From Porpolomopsis calyptriformis (Eukaryota > Basidiomycota > Agaricomycetes > Agaricales > Hygrophoraceae), in assembly GCA_951640195.1 (NCBI GenBank), contig OX621167.1, forward strand, positions 1,116,001 to 1,180,000: a DNA stretch of 64,000 nucleotides, given 5' to 3'. Of the stretch, positions 33,599 through 44,590 are shown one piece after another. The number at the start of each line of letters is the position of its first letter. Within the stretch, counting starts at the first letter, position 1. A model generated the notes under the pieces. That model was not told where the DNA came from, ran no database searches, and saw nothing but the letters and a program-made list of their open reading frames with translations. Made by a program: the position numbers and the translations under genes.

Positions 33599-36500
33599 TT
33601 AGGTCGCCGTTTGAATTGATTGTTCGTAATCCAGAATTCGTTCTTTCGCATGGAGGAGGTTCTTCTTCGGTTCCCAGGTTGCTTCCTCAATGGGATAGCC
33701 GACCCATTTGACCAAATACGTACGACGTCGGGTGGACCCGTGATGTTGGAGAATTTGTTCAACCTCATATTCTTCTTTTTCCTGAATGATATCCGGAGGT
33801 GGACGGAGATTATCGTCTACTTCCTCTGGGTGGAGATCGGAGTTAATATTAGCGGGTCTCAGGAGAGAAACGTGAAAGACGTCGTGTATCTTCCATGATA
33901 AGGGGAGGGCCAGGCGATAAGAGACTTTTCCGATTTTTTCTAGAATTTTGAACGGTCCAGTGCGTCGGACATCAAGTTTGAGGGTTGGACGACCTGTTTT
34001 TAAGTTACGAGTATCAAGATAAACAAATTGACCTATTTGGAGTTGGGTATCTTTCCGTTTACGATCTGCGAAGCGTTTCATGGTTTCGGCCGCTGCTTCT
34101 AGAGCTTTTGTGGCTTCTTCACGGGCTTCTGCGAGATGATCGTGGAAGGCATTTGCTGCGGGGTTGGGAGTAGGGGTCGCAGGGATAGATGGGACGAAGG
34201 GATGTTGACCAGTATCAAGATAAAAGGGAGTGTGTTTCGTCGAGGAGTGCTGTCGGTTGTTATAAGCGAATTCAGCTGGGGACAGCCAGTTGGACCAATC
34301 GTCTTGCATAAAGTTTGTATATAAACGAAGGTATTGTTCAAGTTCCTGATTGGTGCGTTCCGTTTGACCATCGGTTTGGGGATGATAAGCGGTGGATAGA
34401 CCGGAGATGATTCCCAAATGAGTGTTGAGAGCTTTCGCAAATTTGGAAGCAAACTGAGTTCCTCGATCGGTTATGATCTTCTTTGGCCAGCCGTGGTGTT
34501 TCCATATATTGTCCCTGAAGAGTTTTGCGACTCCTTCTGCAGAAATATTTGATGTCGTCGGAATAAAGTGAGCGCGTTTGGTAAAACGGTCGACAACGAC
34601 TAAGACAGCATCGTAGCCAGATGATTGGGGGAGTTCCACGATTAGATCGGCGGTGATTTCTTCCCAAGGTCGAGACGAAGGGGGAATGGGTTCTAGGAGA
34701 CCTGCAGGCTTCGAAGGATAGAGCTTGACTTGTTGGCAGGTCGGACAGGATGACACGAATACACGGATGTCAGGGGCAGCACTACTCCAGGTGTAGTTCC
34801 GCAACACAAGCTCACGTGTCTTCTCGATTCCGGGATGGCCTCCATGGGGTAGGGAGTGGGTCAATCGAATTATTTCTGTGCGTAGCAATACGTCTGCTGG
34901 CACAACAATACGATCTCCTGCATCTCTCACAATTCCGTCAGTGAAGGAGTAGCCGGAAGAGGAATCGGATAACTTGATGCGAATGTCCTCTGGGATTTCG
35001 TTGAAGTCGGGGAAGCGAAGTCTTGACATAAAGGAAGGTTCGGACATGGAAATGATAGCATTGATGAAACGTTCGGGGGGGAGGAGGGCTTGGCCTTCTG
35101 ATTCTTCTTTTTCTGTGTGACGGTGGTCGGGTCGGCGGGAGAGTCCATCGGCTTTGTTTTTGATTCCAGGGGAATATTCGATCTTGAAGTCGAATCTACC
35201 TAAGAATTCCATCCAACGTGCTTGTCGTCTGGAGAGGGATCTGTTCTGCATAAAATACTTGAGCGCCAAATTGTCCGTTTTTATCAACACAGTATCCCTT
35301 GCGCCCTCTAAAAGATAGCGCCAATACTTGAGGGAAGTGACGATCGCAAGCATTTCCAGATCATGGGTAGGATAGTTGTATTCAGCAGGGAGTAGAGACT
35401 TTGAGAAAAAGCCAACGGGGTGCCAACCGTTGTCGTGTTTCTGAGATAAGACCGCGCCAATTCCGAAATCTGAGGCATCGGTCTCCAAGAGGTAAGGAAG
35501 GTCTGGCCGTGGGGTAAGAAGGACAGGGGCTGTAGTGACGAGATGTTTGAGTTGCTCAAAGGCTTTTTGACACAAAGGAGACCAATCCCAAGGTTGGTCC
35601 TTCCGCAAAAGGCCACAGAGGGGACGAACGACTGAGGAGAAACTTTTGATGTAACGACGCCAGAAGTTGGTGGTGCCAAGGAAGGATTGGAGGTCTCGCA
35701 GTTTTTGGGGCGTCGGCCAATTGATGATGGCGTCTACCTTTTTTGGATTGATAGCGAGTTGACCTTTACTGATGATTGTACCAAGGTATGTAACAGAGGT
35801 CTTCTCCATTTGGCATTTGACGGGTTTGGCGGATAGCTGATTCTTCTCCATGAGTTTAAGGGTTTCGTCAGTCCAGTGGCGAATTTCTTCGGGGGTGTCG
35901 CCCATAATGAGAATGTCGTCAATATAAATGTGGACACAGCCAGAGTCCAGAACGGTTTTAAAGAGAACGTCTATCATTCGTTGGAAAGATGCTGGGGAGT
36001 TCCGTAGTCCAAAGAACATAACGGTCGGCTCGAAGAGTCCTCGATTGGTGATGAAAGCTGCTTTCCATTCGTCACCTTCCTTGAGTCGTATGTTGTTAAA
36101 TCCCCATCGAATATCGATGACCGTAAAGAGTGAAGCGGTAGCAAGCTTCGGTACTTGGAGGATTTCCGATAGAAGGGGAAGGGGGTAACGATCAGGAATG
36201 GTTTTTGAATTGATGTAGCGATAGTCCTGGATAGGACGTAGACCAGCACTGAGACCTTTAGCATTGATCTCTTCAGCTTTTTTCGCAAAAAAGAAAGGAG
36301 CAGCTTGTGGTGATTTCGATGGACGTATCCGACCTGTTCTGAGATTTTCGTCAATAAACTTATTAAGTTCCACCTGTTCATAGGGGGAAAGGGGATAGAG
36401 TTTTCCGACTTGAAATTTGGTGTTCGGGTAGAGGTTGATCGCATGATCGAAGGAACGTCGAGGAGGAAGTTTGTCGAATTCTGCGGTATGGAAAACACGC

Positions 36501-37168
36501 CAGAAAATGTGATAACGACTGGGAATGAAGGATTTGATATCCTCCTCGATGGAAACTGGTCGGGAGTGGTCAACTCCGACCAAACGGATAAAGGAGTCAT
36601 GTTTCAGACTCGAATCGAAGACGTAGAGTTCTTCCTGTGGGGGCAACACTCCGACTCGCATACTACTGAACAGCGTGTCACCAGATGCAAATGTTAAGGT
36701 GCCTTTTGTCCAATTGATGGTGGGGTTGTGTCGCAAGAGCCATGGGAAGCCGAGGATGACCTGTTGCTTTCTTCCTAAGTTGGTGACCTCCAACCGGATT
36801 CGTTCTCGAAAAGATAGATCTGGTGCCTCAATAAACAGGTCTGTATCGTGCGTGATGGGACCTCCTCGGTTCTCGGAGCCATCAGCGTTTCGTACCGGTA
36901 CAACCTCATCCAACGGATAGGTCGATATCTCCATTTGACGAACGAATGCTTCGTCAATAAAATTCCCTGAGGCGCCAGAGTCAATGAGCGCTATGATAGC
37001 CACTCGTCGAAGATTGTCGGCACTCATGATCCAAAGATAGAATTCGAGAGCGCCTTTGCCCTGTTCAAGTGTGCCAAGAAAACGAAAACTTTTCATAGAT
37101 GATGGTACACATACATGGGACACAGCCAAAGTGCTCGGGCTTCTAGCACTTGGCCGGACTAAAAATCC
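33599..37168 (-). CDS. pol of element B (protease-RT-RNase H-integrase-chromodomain), intact
   Basis: An uninterrupted frame of about 1,190 codons entered by a -1 shift at 37162-37168. Domains: aspartic protease (IALIDSGASGNFIDEAFV), RT (FTVIDIRWGFNNIRLKEGDE, HIYIDDILIMGD), RNase H (LLETDASDFGIGAVLSQ, YNYPTHDLEMLAI), an integrase zinc finger (HGGHPGIEKTRELVL to SCPTCQQVK), an integrase core with Asp-Asp-Glu blocks (VVVDRFTKRAHFIPT, IITDRGTQFASKF, GQTERTNQELEQYL) and a chromodomain (EEYEVEQILQHHGS, TYLVKWVGYPIEEATWEPKK). It copies RNA to cDNA and integrates it; chromodomains direct insertion toward particular chromatin. All catalytic signatures seen are intact. Confidence 0.93.
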   Translation of the reverse strand, partial: GFLVRPSARSPSTLAVSHVCVPSSMKSFRFLGTLEQGKGALEFYLWIMSADNLRRVAIIALIDSGASGNFIDEAFVRQMEISTYPLDEVVPVRNADGSENRGGPITHDTDLFIEAPDLSFRERIRLEVTNLGRKQQVILGFPWLLRHNPTINWTKGTLTFASGDTLFSSMRVGVLPPQEELYVFDSSLKHDSFIRLVGVDHSRPVSIEEDIKSFIPSRYHIFWRVFHTAEFDKLPPRRSFDHAINLYPNTKFQVGKLYPLSPYEQVELNKFIDENLRTGRIRPSKSPQAAPFFFAKKAEEINAKGLSAGLRPIQDYRYINSKTIPDRYPLPLLSEILQVPKLATASLFTVIDIRWGFNNIRLKEGDEWKAAFITNRGLFEPTVMFFGLRNSPASFQRMIDVLFKTVLDSGCVHIYIDDILIMGDTPEEIRHWTDETLKLMEKNQLSAKPVKCQMEKTSVTYLGTIISKGQLAINPKKVDAIINWPTPQKLRDLQSFLGTTNFWRRYIKSFSSVVRPLCGLLRKDQPWDWSPLCQKAFEQLKHLVTTAPVLLTPRPDLPYLLETDASDFGIGAVLSQKHDNGWHPVGFFSKSLLPAEYNYPTHDLEMLAIVTSLKYWRYLLEGARDTVLIKTDNLALKYFMQNRSLSRRQARWMEFLGRFDFKIEYSPGIKNKADGLSRRPDHRHTEKEESEGQALLPPERFINAIISMSEPSFMSRLRFPDFNEIPEDIRIKLSDSSSGYSFTDGIVRDAGDRIVVPADVLLRTEIIRLTHSLPHGGHPGIEKTRELVLRNYTWSSAAPDIRVFVSSCPTCQQVKLYPSKPAGLLEPIPPSSRPWEEITADLIVELPQSSGYDAVLVVVDRFTKRAHFIPTTSNISAEGVAKLFRDNIWKHHGWPKKIITDRGTQFASKFAKALNTHLGIISGLSTAYHPQTDGQTERTNQELEQYLRLYTNFMQDDWSNWLSPAEFAYNNRQHSSTKHTPFYLDTGQHPFVPSIPATPTPNPAANAFHDHLAEAREEATKALEAAAETMKRFADRKRKDTQLQIGQFVYLDTRNLKTGRPTLKLDVRRTGPFKILEKIGKVSYRLALPLSWKIHDVFHVSLLRPANINSDLHPEEVDDNLRPPPDIIQEKEEYEVEQILQHHGSTRRRTYLVKWVGYPIEEATWEPKKNLLHAKERILDYEQSIQTAT

Positions 37169-38580
37169 TTTTGCTCTTTTAACGCTCGAGCTAGCGCAGC
37201 CCGTCTCTCCTTGTTCCAATTTGCGATTCCCATATCCTTCAAGTCGTCCTTTGCCATCCTTTTTTCCTTTTCGTCGTCCTCTGGTACTTCCTCTATCCGC
37301 GCCTCCGATTCTTCTGTATCGACCCGATTGATCGTTCGGACATTCCGTCCTTTGCCTCGACCGCGATTTCCTCCTCTTCCTCGAGTAGAGTTTGAGGACT
37401 CTTGACGTGCCGGAACGTCTTCAGCGCGTGGGCTTCGACATTCGTTGGCGTAGTGTCCCTTTTTGCCACAATTGTAGCAAGTGATGGAGGAGTTGTCTCG
37501 TTTCGCTGTCTTGAGAGAGGCTTCTCTCGATTCTTGTTTGATCGGGGATGAAGTGGTGGTGGTAGTGATGGAGCGGGAAGGGTTTCCTCGTGGACTTGAT
37601 TTGGCTTCAGACTTCTTTCCTTTTTGATCTCGACTTGACCACAATGCTTGTTCGGCTCGTTGTTCCTGGTACTGTTCTTCGAACTGGGCCGCTTTTGTTG
37701 TCCAGTCCAGCAAAGTCGACGGCATATTGTCCATCGAATAGATCCGCGTTCGGATCGGCTGGGGGAGTCCGGCTTTGTAAAACCGAAGTAGAGCGGTCTC
37801 GTTGTACTCAGTTCTTGCTGCGTGTTGCATGAACCGAAGGTTGTAGTCTTCTATCGTTCCTGTCATCTTCACTTTTTCTAGCTCGATCCGCGCCTTCGCC
37901 GCTGGGTTGATCCTTCCGAAAGCTTCCCTGAAATCGTCCAAAAATGTCGCGTAGTCCCATACGAAATTCGTCGTCCTGTCAACTCCTTCTGTGAACAGTC
38001 GTCCCCAAGCCCGTGGATTGCCGTCACCGAGATAAGAGAGCATATAGATGATCTTCTGCTTGTCGTTGTAGTCCTTGACCACAAAGTTGAGTCGACATTG
38101 GTGAATGAAGTCTTCAAGCTTCTCGGAGGTTCCATCGTACTCGGTTGGATCGGCGATTTTGATTTTGGTGGGGGCTGGGAGTATGGGGGGAGCAGTTGTC
38201 TGGGTGGGTAGTTGAGTGGGAAAGGCTGGTTGGGATGGTTGGACGGATTGGGTTCTTCTTGTGGGGTAAACGAAAGGATTCGAGGGGGAAAGTCCAGGTC
38301 CTCGAAGTACAGATCGTCGTCGTGGGGGAGGGGTGGCTGGTTCAGATTCTTCGCGTCGGCTTTCTTTGAGAGCTTTTAGTTCCTTTCGGAGCTCATCATT
38401 GACGTCGACTTCGTTGTAGTACCAACCGCGGAACTGGTCGATTTGTGCTCTTAAGTCTCTGAGCTCTTGTTCCATGTTGAATGGGACGACGTCTTCTTCT
38501 TCTTCTTGAATGGTGGCGGGGATGTTACTGGGTCCTGGTGCGGGAACGGATTGATCGGCTTCATATTCTTGTTGTGACAT
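37159..38580 (-). CDS. gag of element B, 473 aa
   Basis: Starts MSQQEYEADQSVPAPGPSNI. A coiled-coil (LRDLRAQIDQFRGWYYNEVD) is followed by a capsid-like core (KIADPTEYDGTSEKLEDFIH to LLDWTTKAAQFEEQYQEQRA) and one CCHC knuckle (CYNCGKKGHYANEC). The tail is rich in Arg-Gly (NSTRGRGGNRGRGKGRN) and ends KEQKDF with TAG at 37159-37161. Forms the particle and binds the genomic RNA. The stop directly follows the slippery heptamer. Confidence 0.92.
   Translation of the reverse strand: MSQQEYEADQSVPAPGPSNIPATIQEEEEDVVPFNMEQELRDLRAQIDQFRGWYYNEVDVNDELRKELKALKESRREESEPATPPPRRRSVLRGPGLSPSNPFVYPTRRTQSVQPSQPAFPTQLPTQTTAPPILPAPTKIKIADPTEYDGTSEKLEDFIHQCRLNFVVKDYNDKQKIIYMLSYLGDGNPRAWGRLFTEGVDRTTNFVWDYATFLDDFREAFGRINPAAKARIELEKVKMTGTIEDYNLRFMQHAARTEYNETALLRFYKAGLPQPIRTRIYSMDNMPSTLLDWTTKAAQFEEQYQEQRAEQALWSSRDQKGKKSEAKSSPRGNPSRSITTTTTSSPIKQESREASLKTAKRDNSSITCYNCGKKGHYANECRSPRAEDVPARQESSNSTRGRGGNRGRGKGRNVRTINRVDTEESEARIEEVPEDDEKEKRMAKDDLKDMGIANWNKERRAALARALKEQKDF
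37162..37168 (-). promoter_or_regulatory. Putative -1 ribosomal frameshift site (element B)
   Basis: Gag frame AAG-GAT-TTT-TAG: heptamer GGATTTT directly before the stop. A -1 slip gives GGA-TTT-TTA-GTC, the pol frame. It resembles the GGATTTA type used in some retroviral pro-pol junctions. Confidence 0.6.
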
Positions 38581-38743
38581 TGATGTCAGTGATGATGATG
38601 AGGGGGAAAGGGGGATGATGGATTGTGCGGGAGTTTGGAATACTATTGGTTGAAAGGGAGTATCTGAATCTGCAGATGAGAAGATTGACCTTGTTAAGTC
38701 TTCGGCAGGATCCAGAGTGGAAGTGGTTTGATGCGCAAGAAGG

Positions 38744-38891
38744 AAGTTCGATTCTTGTTATGATTCGGTAGTCGAAGGGTTTTACTTCTCGCGTTGGAGG
38801 GGCTGATGAGGGAAATGGAATTCGACTAAAGAGTGGGGGAGCTAACTAGGAATCGAACTTAACCTACTGACTAGAAATCAGGCTTTATATA
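38744..38891 (-). promoter_or_regulatory. Element B promoter and self-priming site
   Basis: On the minus strand TATATAA (38891-38885) precedes AAGTTCGATTC (38860-38850) by 31 nt. The complement GAATCGAACTT (38754-38744) starts one base after the 5' LTR. The 11-nt match differs from element A at two positions, and both partners changed together. Confidence 0.75.
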
Positions 38892-39124
38892 CTAACTACC
38901 TGAGTCGCCATGAGTCAGTCGTATGTACGATTACAAAGTGGAATCCGGAATGTGACTAGTGAAGAGTCACGAAAAGAATAGCGGAAACGGAATGTGACTC
39001 ATGAAGAGTCGGAATGAAGGTACATGTGATCAGTCTCTATGTATAGAATGGTAAAACGGAAGGATAGACGGAATAGAGACTAATCAGGTATGACTAAGAG
39101 AAAAAGAAAAAGACGTCCGTGACA
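38756..39124 (-). repeat. 5' LTR of element B
   Basis: 369 bp, nearly identical to the 3' LTR at 32439-32807. Contains the TATA box and self-primer listed separately. Confidence 0.95.
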
Positions 39125-39410
39125 GCAGGTGGTGATGTCATAGCAGTCAACCCACGTTCATCTCTTCTGTCGCTGGAGCTCCCAAACTTTCAACTCGCTC
39201 TGATCCCAACGATTCTTCCAAAATAAAGCACTTTTTTCCGATGCCTTGAGTTCGGCTTGTAGGACTTTGCGTTCTTGACGAAGTTCACAGTTCCAGTTGC
39301 TAACGCTGTTGCTGTGGACTGTGAGGCGGGAGATGGTAACAGCGGGGTCTTCAGGGGGAGGAGTTCAAGTAGGACTGAAGAAATCTTCTGCGCGTGCGTG
39401 AGCTTGTCAA
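39125..39410 (-). pseudogene. ORF3 of element E, N-terminal remnant
   Basis: Reads PPPEDPAVTISRLTVHSN, ELRQERKVLQAELKASEKSA and KNRWDQSELKVWELQRQKR, then TGA (39158-39160; CGA in element A) and TWVDCYDITT up to the element B junction. The first part of the ORF is missing through a deletion that joins it to the chromodomain. Confidence 0.75.
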
Positions 39411-42400
39411 TGTAATTGTCGTAAAATGTTCAATCGATCTTCCCAAGTGGCTTCCTCGATTGGATAGCCTTTCCATTTGACCAAGTATTTTCGGCGTCGT
39501 TTAGCTCCAGAATGTTGTAATATGGATTCGACCTCATATTCTTCTTCGTTTTCGATCAGATCAGGAGGAGGCCATGATGTGTCGATGATATCAGGGTGGA
39601 GCAATTCATTTCCGACATTGGGTCTCAGGAGTGAAACGTGAAAGACTGGGTGTAGTCTCCATGTTCTGGGGATGTCGATCAGATAGGCAAGGTCTGATAT
39701 CTTCTTCAAGACCCTGAATGGTCCGGTCCATCGGTTGTCGAGTTTCTTCGAGGGTCGTGTCATCTTGATGTTCTTGGTATCCAACCAGACCAGATCTCCT
39801 TCTTCGTAGGAGGGTGAGGGTTTCCGTTTGTGATCAGCATATTTCTTCATCGATTCCATTGTCTTCTGTAAAGATCGTTCGGCATTTTGCTGTGCGCGTG
39901 TGAGGTGTTTGTGAAAGGTGTTGGCTGCAGGCACGTTGCTTTGATCCGGAATAGTTGTGGGGAGGTGAGGATGACATCCGTATTCCATATAGAATGGTGA
40001 TTGTGAAGTTGCAGAATGTTGTCGATTGTTGTAGGCAAATTCCACAGAAGCGAGCCATTCCGACCAGTCGTCTTGCATGAAGTTGGTATAGAAATGTAAG
40101 TAAACCTCGAGTTCTTGATTGGTATGTTCCATTTGACCATCTGTTTGGGGATGATATGCAGTGGAGAGACCGGAGATGATTCCTAAGGAGTTGTTGAGAG
40201 CTTCTGTGAATTTCGACGCGAATTGTACTCCATGATCGGATATGACCTTTTGGGGCCATCCATGATGTTTCCAGATGTGATTCTGAAAGAGTTTCGCAGT
40301 GCCTTCTGATGAAAGATTGGAGGTTGTCGGAATGAAGTGAGCACATTTAGTGAAGCAATTGACAACGACCATCACAGCATCATAGCCTTGTGACTTGGGG
40401 AGTTCGATGATGAGATCGATGGTGATTTCTTTCCATGGTTCTGTAGAAGGGGGTATGGGTTGGAGTAGTCCTGACGGCTTCGAGGGGAAGTTCTTGTTTT
40501 GTTGACAAGCTGGACAGGATTGAACGTAGTTGGTGATGTCTTGTGGGGCACTATCCCAAATAAAGTTATAAAGTACGAGTTCCTTTGTCTTCTCAATTCC
40601 AGGGTGGCCAGCATGGGGGTAGGCGTGGGACAGTCGTATAATGTCTGTGTGCAAAGATACTTCCTCTGGCACCACTATTTGACCTTCAACATCGCGTACA
40701 AGCCTATCAGCTTGGGTCCAAGCGAGTGAGGCATCCTCGAGTTTATCTTGGATCTTCTGTGGGAGTGGGATTTTGAAGCGTAATCTAGAGAGAAGGCTTG
40801 AATTCGACAACTTGACAATTGAATTAATCCATCGATCGCGCGCTATCAGAACTTCGTTCTCCACGTCAGCTTCGACGCTGGGCAAGTAATCAGGGCACCT
40901 GGACAGGCCGTTGGCCTTGTTCTTCCTGCCCAGAACGTACTCGATTTTGAACCCGAATCTGGACAGATACTCAGACCAACGAGTCTGGCAATTTGACAAG
41001 CAAAGATTCTTGGAGAAATATTGTAAAGCCAAACTGTCTGTCCTGATGAGAATGTCGTGTCTCAATCCTTCAAGGAGGTGGCACCATTGTTTGAAAGAGT
41101 CAATGATTACCAGGAGTTCTAGATCGTGGGTTGGGTAGTTCTTTTTGGCAGGAGAGGTAGATCTTGAGTGATAGCCAACAGGTTTCCAGTGTCCGTCGTG
41201 AAGCTGGGAGAGTATTCCTGTGATTCCAATGATGGAGGCATCGGTTTCTAGGCAATAAGGGAGATCGCGATCAGGAATATGAAGGATGGGCGCGTTCGTT
41301 AAGAGGGATTTGATGTTGTCAAAGGCTTCTTGTCTTTGGGGAGTCCATTCCCACACAGTTTCATTGTGCAAGAGTTCGTAGAGAGGGGTAGCGACCTTGG
41401 AGAAACCCTTGATATATCTTCGCCAAAAGTTCACACTGCCCAAGAAGGATTGGAGTTGTTTCACCGTTTCTGGAATAGGCCAAGACATGATAGCATTGAC
41501 CTTCTTCGGATTGGTGGTGATTCATCCTTTGGATAGGACAACTCCGAGATAAATGACTTCTTCTTTCTCAAACTGGCATTTGACGGGTTTACACGAAAGT
41601 CCGTGTTTCTTCATAACATCTAAAGTTTTGAAGGTCCAGTATTGCAGTTCTCGTAAATCGTCTCCACAAACAAGCACGTCATCAATATAGATGAAAACAT
41701 TTCCAGAGTCTAGAACTTCTTTGAATCTTGTGTCGATCATCCGTTGAAAGGTGGCTGGGGAGTTATGCAAACCAAAGAATATAACGGTGGGTTCGAAGGC
41801 ACCTGCTTCAGTGATAAAAGTGGCTTTCCATTCATTGCCTTCCTTAATCCTGACGTTGTTGAATCCCCATCGGATATCCATGACTGTAAACAGAGATGCT
41901 GTCAAAAGCTTTGGTCGTTGGAGGATTTGGTGGAGTAGAGGGAGGGGATAATGGTCAGGGACCGTGTGTTCATTAAGGTAGCGGTAATCTTCGATAGGGC
42001 GTAAGCCAGCATTCTTACCTTTAGCATTTACTTCTTCGGCTTTCTTTCCAAAGAAGAATGGAGAGACTTGTTTCGACTTGGAAGTTCGTATTCATCCAGT
42101 GGATAAGTTTTCATCGATGAACTTGTGTAAGTGATCCATCTCAAGAGGGGACATTGCGTATTTTGTGCCCTTGACTAGTCTGAAGGTTTCGTCCAGTTCT
42201 ATGGCGTGGTCGAATTCCAAATGTGGTGGAAGGCAGTCGAAGGATTCTTTGGCAAAGATGCAAGAGTAGTCTTTCCAGTATACCTCCGGTACAAACTTTC
42301 GCATATCTTCTTCCACCATGCTAGCTCGGGATTCATCCAACTTCGATACGCTGATACAACCCCTTTGTCCCCTGAGGTCCGGAGGACATGTTCCACATAT

Positions 42401-43493
42401 CTACGTGATCCTCAAGACGTCTACTACACTGCTACGATGTCCCCGACTACGCGATTCGGCTTCCTGTCCAGTGATTTATCTCCGAATGCTTCGGATTTCT
42501 GCGAATTTCTTCGAATTCTTCGATCCTTCGATCCGCGATCGCAGCCCATATCAAAGGATGCATCTGATAGCCAGACGTCCATTGTGTAGTTCCTCATCGT
42601 TTCCATCGTCCCTTTCACTGGTGGCTTCGTTCAGAAGTCTCATCCCTTTACTATATAGCATATAAAGGGATCTTTGTTTTCACAGATATATTTACTTGTA
42701 GATATGTTTGTATCATAGAGAAGGAAGATAGATCCCATCGTCCCACGTCTAGTCCTTCATGTTTGAGCCTCTTCGACCGCCTCTAGCACTCTAGAGAGTG
42801 CTCCGATTTTCCGATTTCTTCTATTTCTTCGATTTTCACGATTTCTTTGATAGCTCCTTTCTATTGTGCCTCCCATCATCTCTCGGGGCAGATCCCAGAG
42901 CTCAGACAGCTCCACATCGCATCAACGCGTCGATTCATGGCCAGTGTGACTGATTCCATTCCCGGTGACTCTGCATCATCGACTATCCATCGCGGAAGAG
43001 GGAAATCTTTGCTATCCAGAGCCAGTGTTGCCTCTTTCCAATCGATGTTGGGGTTGTGCTTTTTGAGCCACAGGAAGCTGAGGATAATATCAGTCTTAGA
43101 TCCGAGATCAGTCACTTCCAATCGGATCCATTCATTGTGTCCTCCAGGAGCCTCTAACCAAATATCAATATCGTTCTTGATGGGTCCACCTTGGTTTTCA
43201 GATCCATCAGCATTCTGTATAGGGATTGGAGTTTCCAATCATGTTAGAGTAAAATTGTGGCAAGTTGCGAAGGATTCATCCACGAAATTTCTAGAGGCTC
43301 CACTATCAACCAGAGCAGTGGCTGGAACATGTCGACCAGTGTCGGTAGCTTCAATCCAAACGTCTAAAATGAGTCCGAGATTGCCTTCTTCAAGAGTACC
43401 AAGAATTCGAAATAGATTGCATGAAGTGGTGATACATTCTTGAGTAAATATGTCTGTAACGGCAGGTGAAATGTTTGGACTCCCTAAAAACCA
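39407..43493 (-). pseudogene. pol of element E, broken and split by a solo LTR
   Basis: From the gag-pol junction (heptamer position TGGTTTT at 43487-43493) a decayed protease lies upstream of the solo LTR (43238-42925, ETPIPIQNADGSENQGGPIK). After the LTR comes MDESRASMVEEDMRKFVPEV. RT (MDIRWGFNNVRIKEGNEW, FIYIDDVLVCGDD), RNase H (LETDASIIGITGILSQ), integrase (VVVNCFTKCAHFIPT, AYHPQTDGQMEHTNQELE) and a chromodomain (YLVKWKGYPIEEATWEDR) follow. Stops include TGA after NLSTG (CGA in element I) and after VLSKG. Arg-to-His and Arg-to-Cys replacements are frequent, consistent with C-to-T decay. Confidence 0.85.
42352..42924. mobile_element. Solo LTR (573 bp) inside pol of element E
   Basis: Starts TGATACAACCCCTTTGTCCC and ends CACATCGCATCA, flanked by the 4-bp duplication ACGC (42348-42351 and 42925-42928). 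Removing it restores LAMNRRVSKLDESRAS in frame. Same family as the LTR at 22244 by its start, length and 4-bp duplication. Confidence 0.82.
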
Positions 43494-44590
43494 TGTTCTT
43501 TCAGTTCCTTGATGAGCTGAGCTTTTCTCTCTTTCAGCCAGCGATCGATCCCGCAGTTGTCCACCACTCGAATAGTTTCCTCCATAGTAGTTGGGGAAAC
43601 CACCTCATCGACTCGTTCCATCTCGACACCTCGTATGCTTCGTCCTCGACCTCGCCCTGTGTTTGGTCTTCCTCCTCATCGTCCGGCAGGGGCACTACTC
43701 GGTGGGCACGCTGACAAAGAAGAGGTGAAAGGGGTATTTGGACACTTGTTCACCCAATGACCTGGTTCTCCGCAGCGATAGCAGTTGCCTCTCGGAACAC
43801 GCGATATTGATGAAGAGGAAGTTGTCTCCTGTTTGACAGGAGCAGAGGATGGAGTTCGGGTCATCGTTCGAGCCATGGTTTCCCTGGGAGTGTAGTAGTT
43901 ACTCCGGGGAGTGGCACGATGCTCAAGTGCGAGTTCAAGACATTGTCGATCGAAGATGGAAGCTTTTCACTTCCAAGCGTTGAGGGTGGCTGGGATGGGA
44001 TCAAGAGCATAGATCCTTTCAAGGATCCAGGGATCAAGGCCATTCTGGTAAAAAGTTTTGAGTGCGTCATCGTTAAATCCGGTTTCTTCTGTGAGAGCTC
44101 CAAATCGTACATTATAATTGTCCACAGTGGAAGATCCTTGCGTTACCTTTTGTATTTTGACCTGTGCTGTTGCCTTAGCGTCAACATCTCCGAAGCATTC
44201 CTCAATTTCTTCCATAAAGTCCTCATAGTCAGCTCCAACCCATTGGACACGATTGAACTCTCAGGTCTGCTGTCGAGCCCATGACTGGGCGACACTGATT
44301 TTCATGAATGACAAGATGTAAGTAATCTTTTGTCTGTCAGACCACTGGCTGTCGTCAAGGACTAGATGACAAGCCTGGACAAAATTGAGACATTTGGCTG
44401 CAGACCCGTTGTATTCATCGGGTTTGGCTATCTTGATGGGGGGAGGAGTGGGTTGTTGAGGTAAGGGAGGTTGTATAGGCAGCTGAGTGGATTGTCGAGG
44501 TTGTTGCTGGAGCTGGGTGATCAGCTGTTGTTGTTGGGTGATGGTTTGTTCAAGTTGGCGAATGGTGGCCATCAAGGTAGTAAGATCTAT
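43484..44590 (-). pseudogene. gag of element E, C-terminal part
   Basis: Reads LTTLMATIRQLEQTITQQQQ (coiled-coil), a capsid-like core (IKIAKPDEYNGSAAKCLNFV, MEEIEECFGDVDAKATAQVK), and a CCHC knuckle (CYRCGEPGHWVNKC), ending LKEHGF and TAG at 43484-43486. Interrupted by stops, e.g. near 44260. The N-terminus lies beyond element F at 52205-52473. Confidence 0.8.

Larger units (their letters stand above)
32439..39124 (-). mobile_element. Ty3/gypsy chromovirus element B, intact, 6,686 bp
   Basis: Two 369-bp LTRs (two differences seen), with duplication GCAGG at 32434-32438 and 39125-39129. gag (473 aa), pol (about 1,190 aa) and ORF3 (196 aa) are all open. It is inserted in ORF3 of element E, so it is younger than E. 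It is the only element in the window with every frame intact. Confidence 0.96.
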
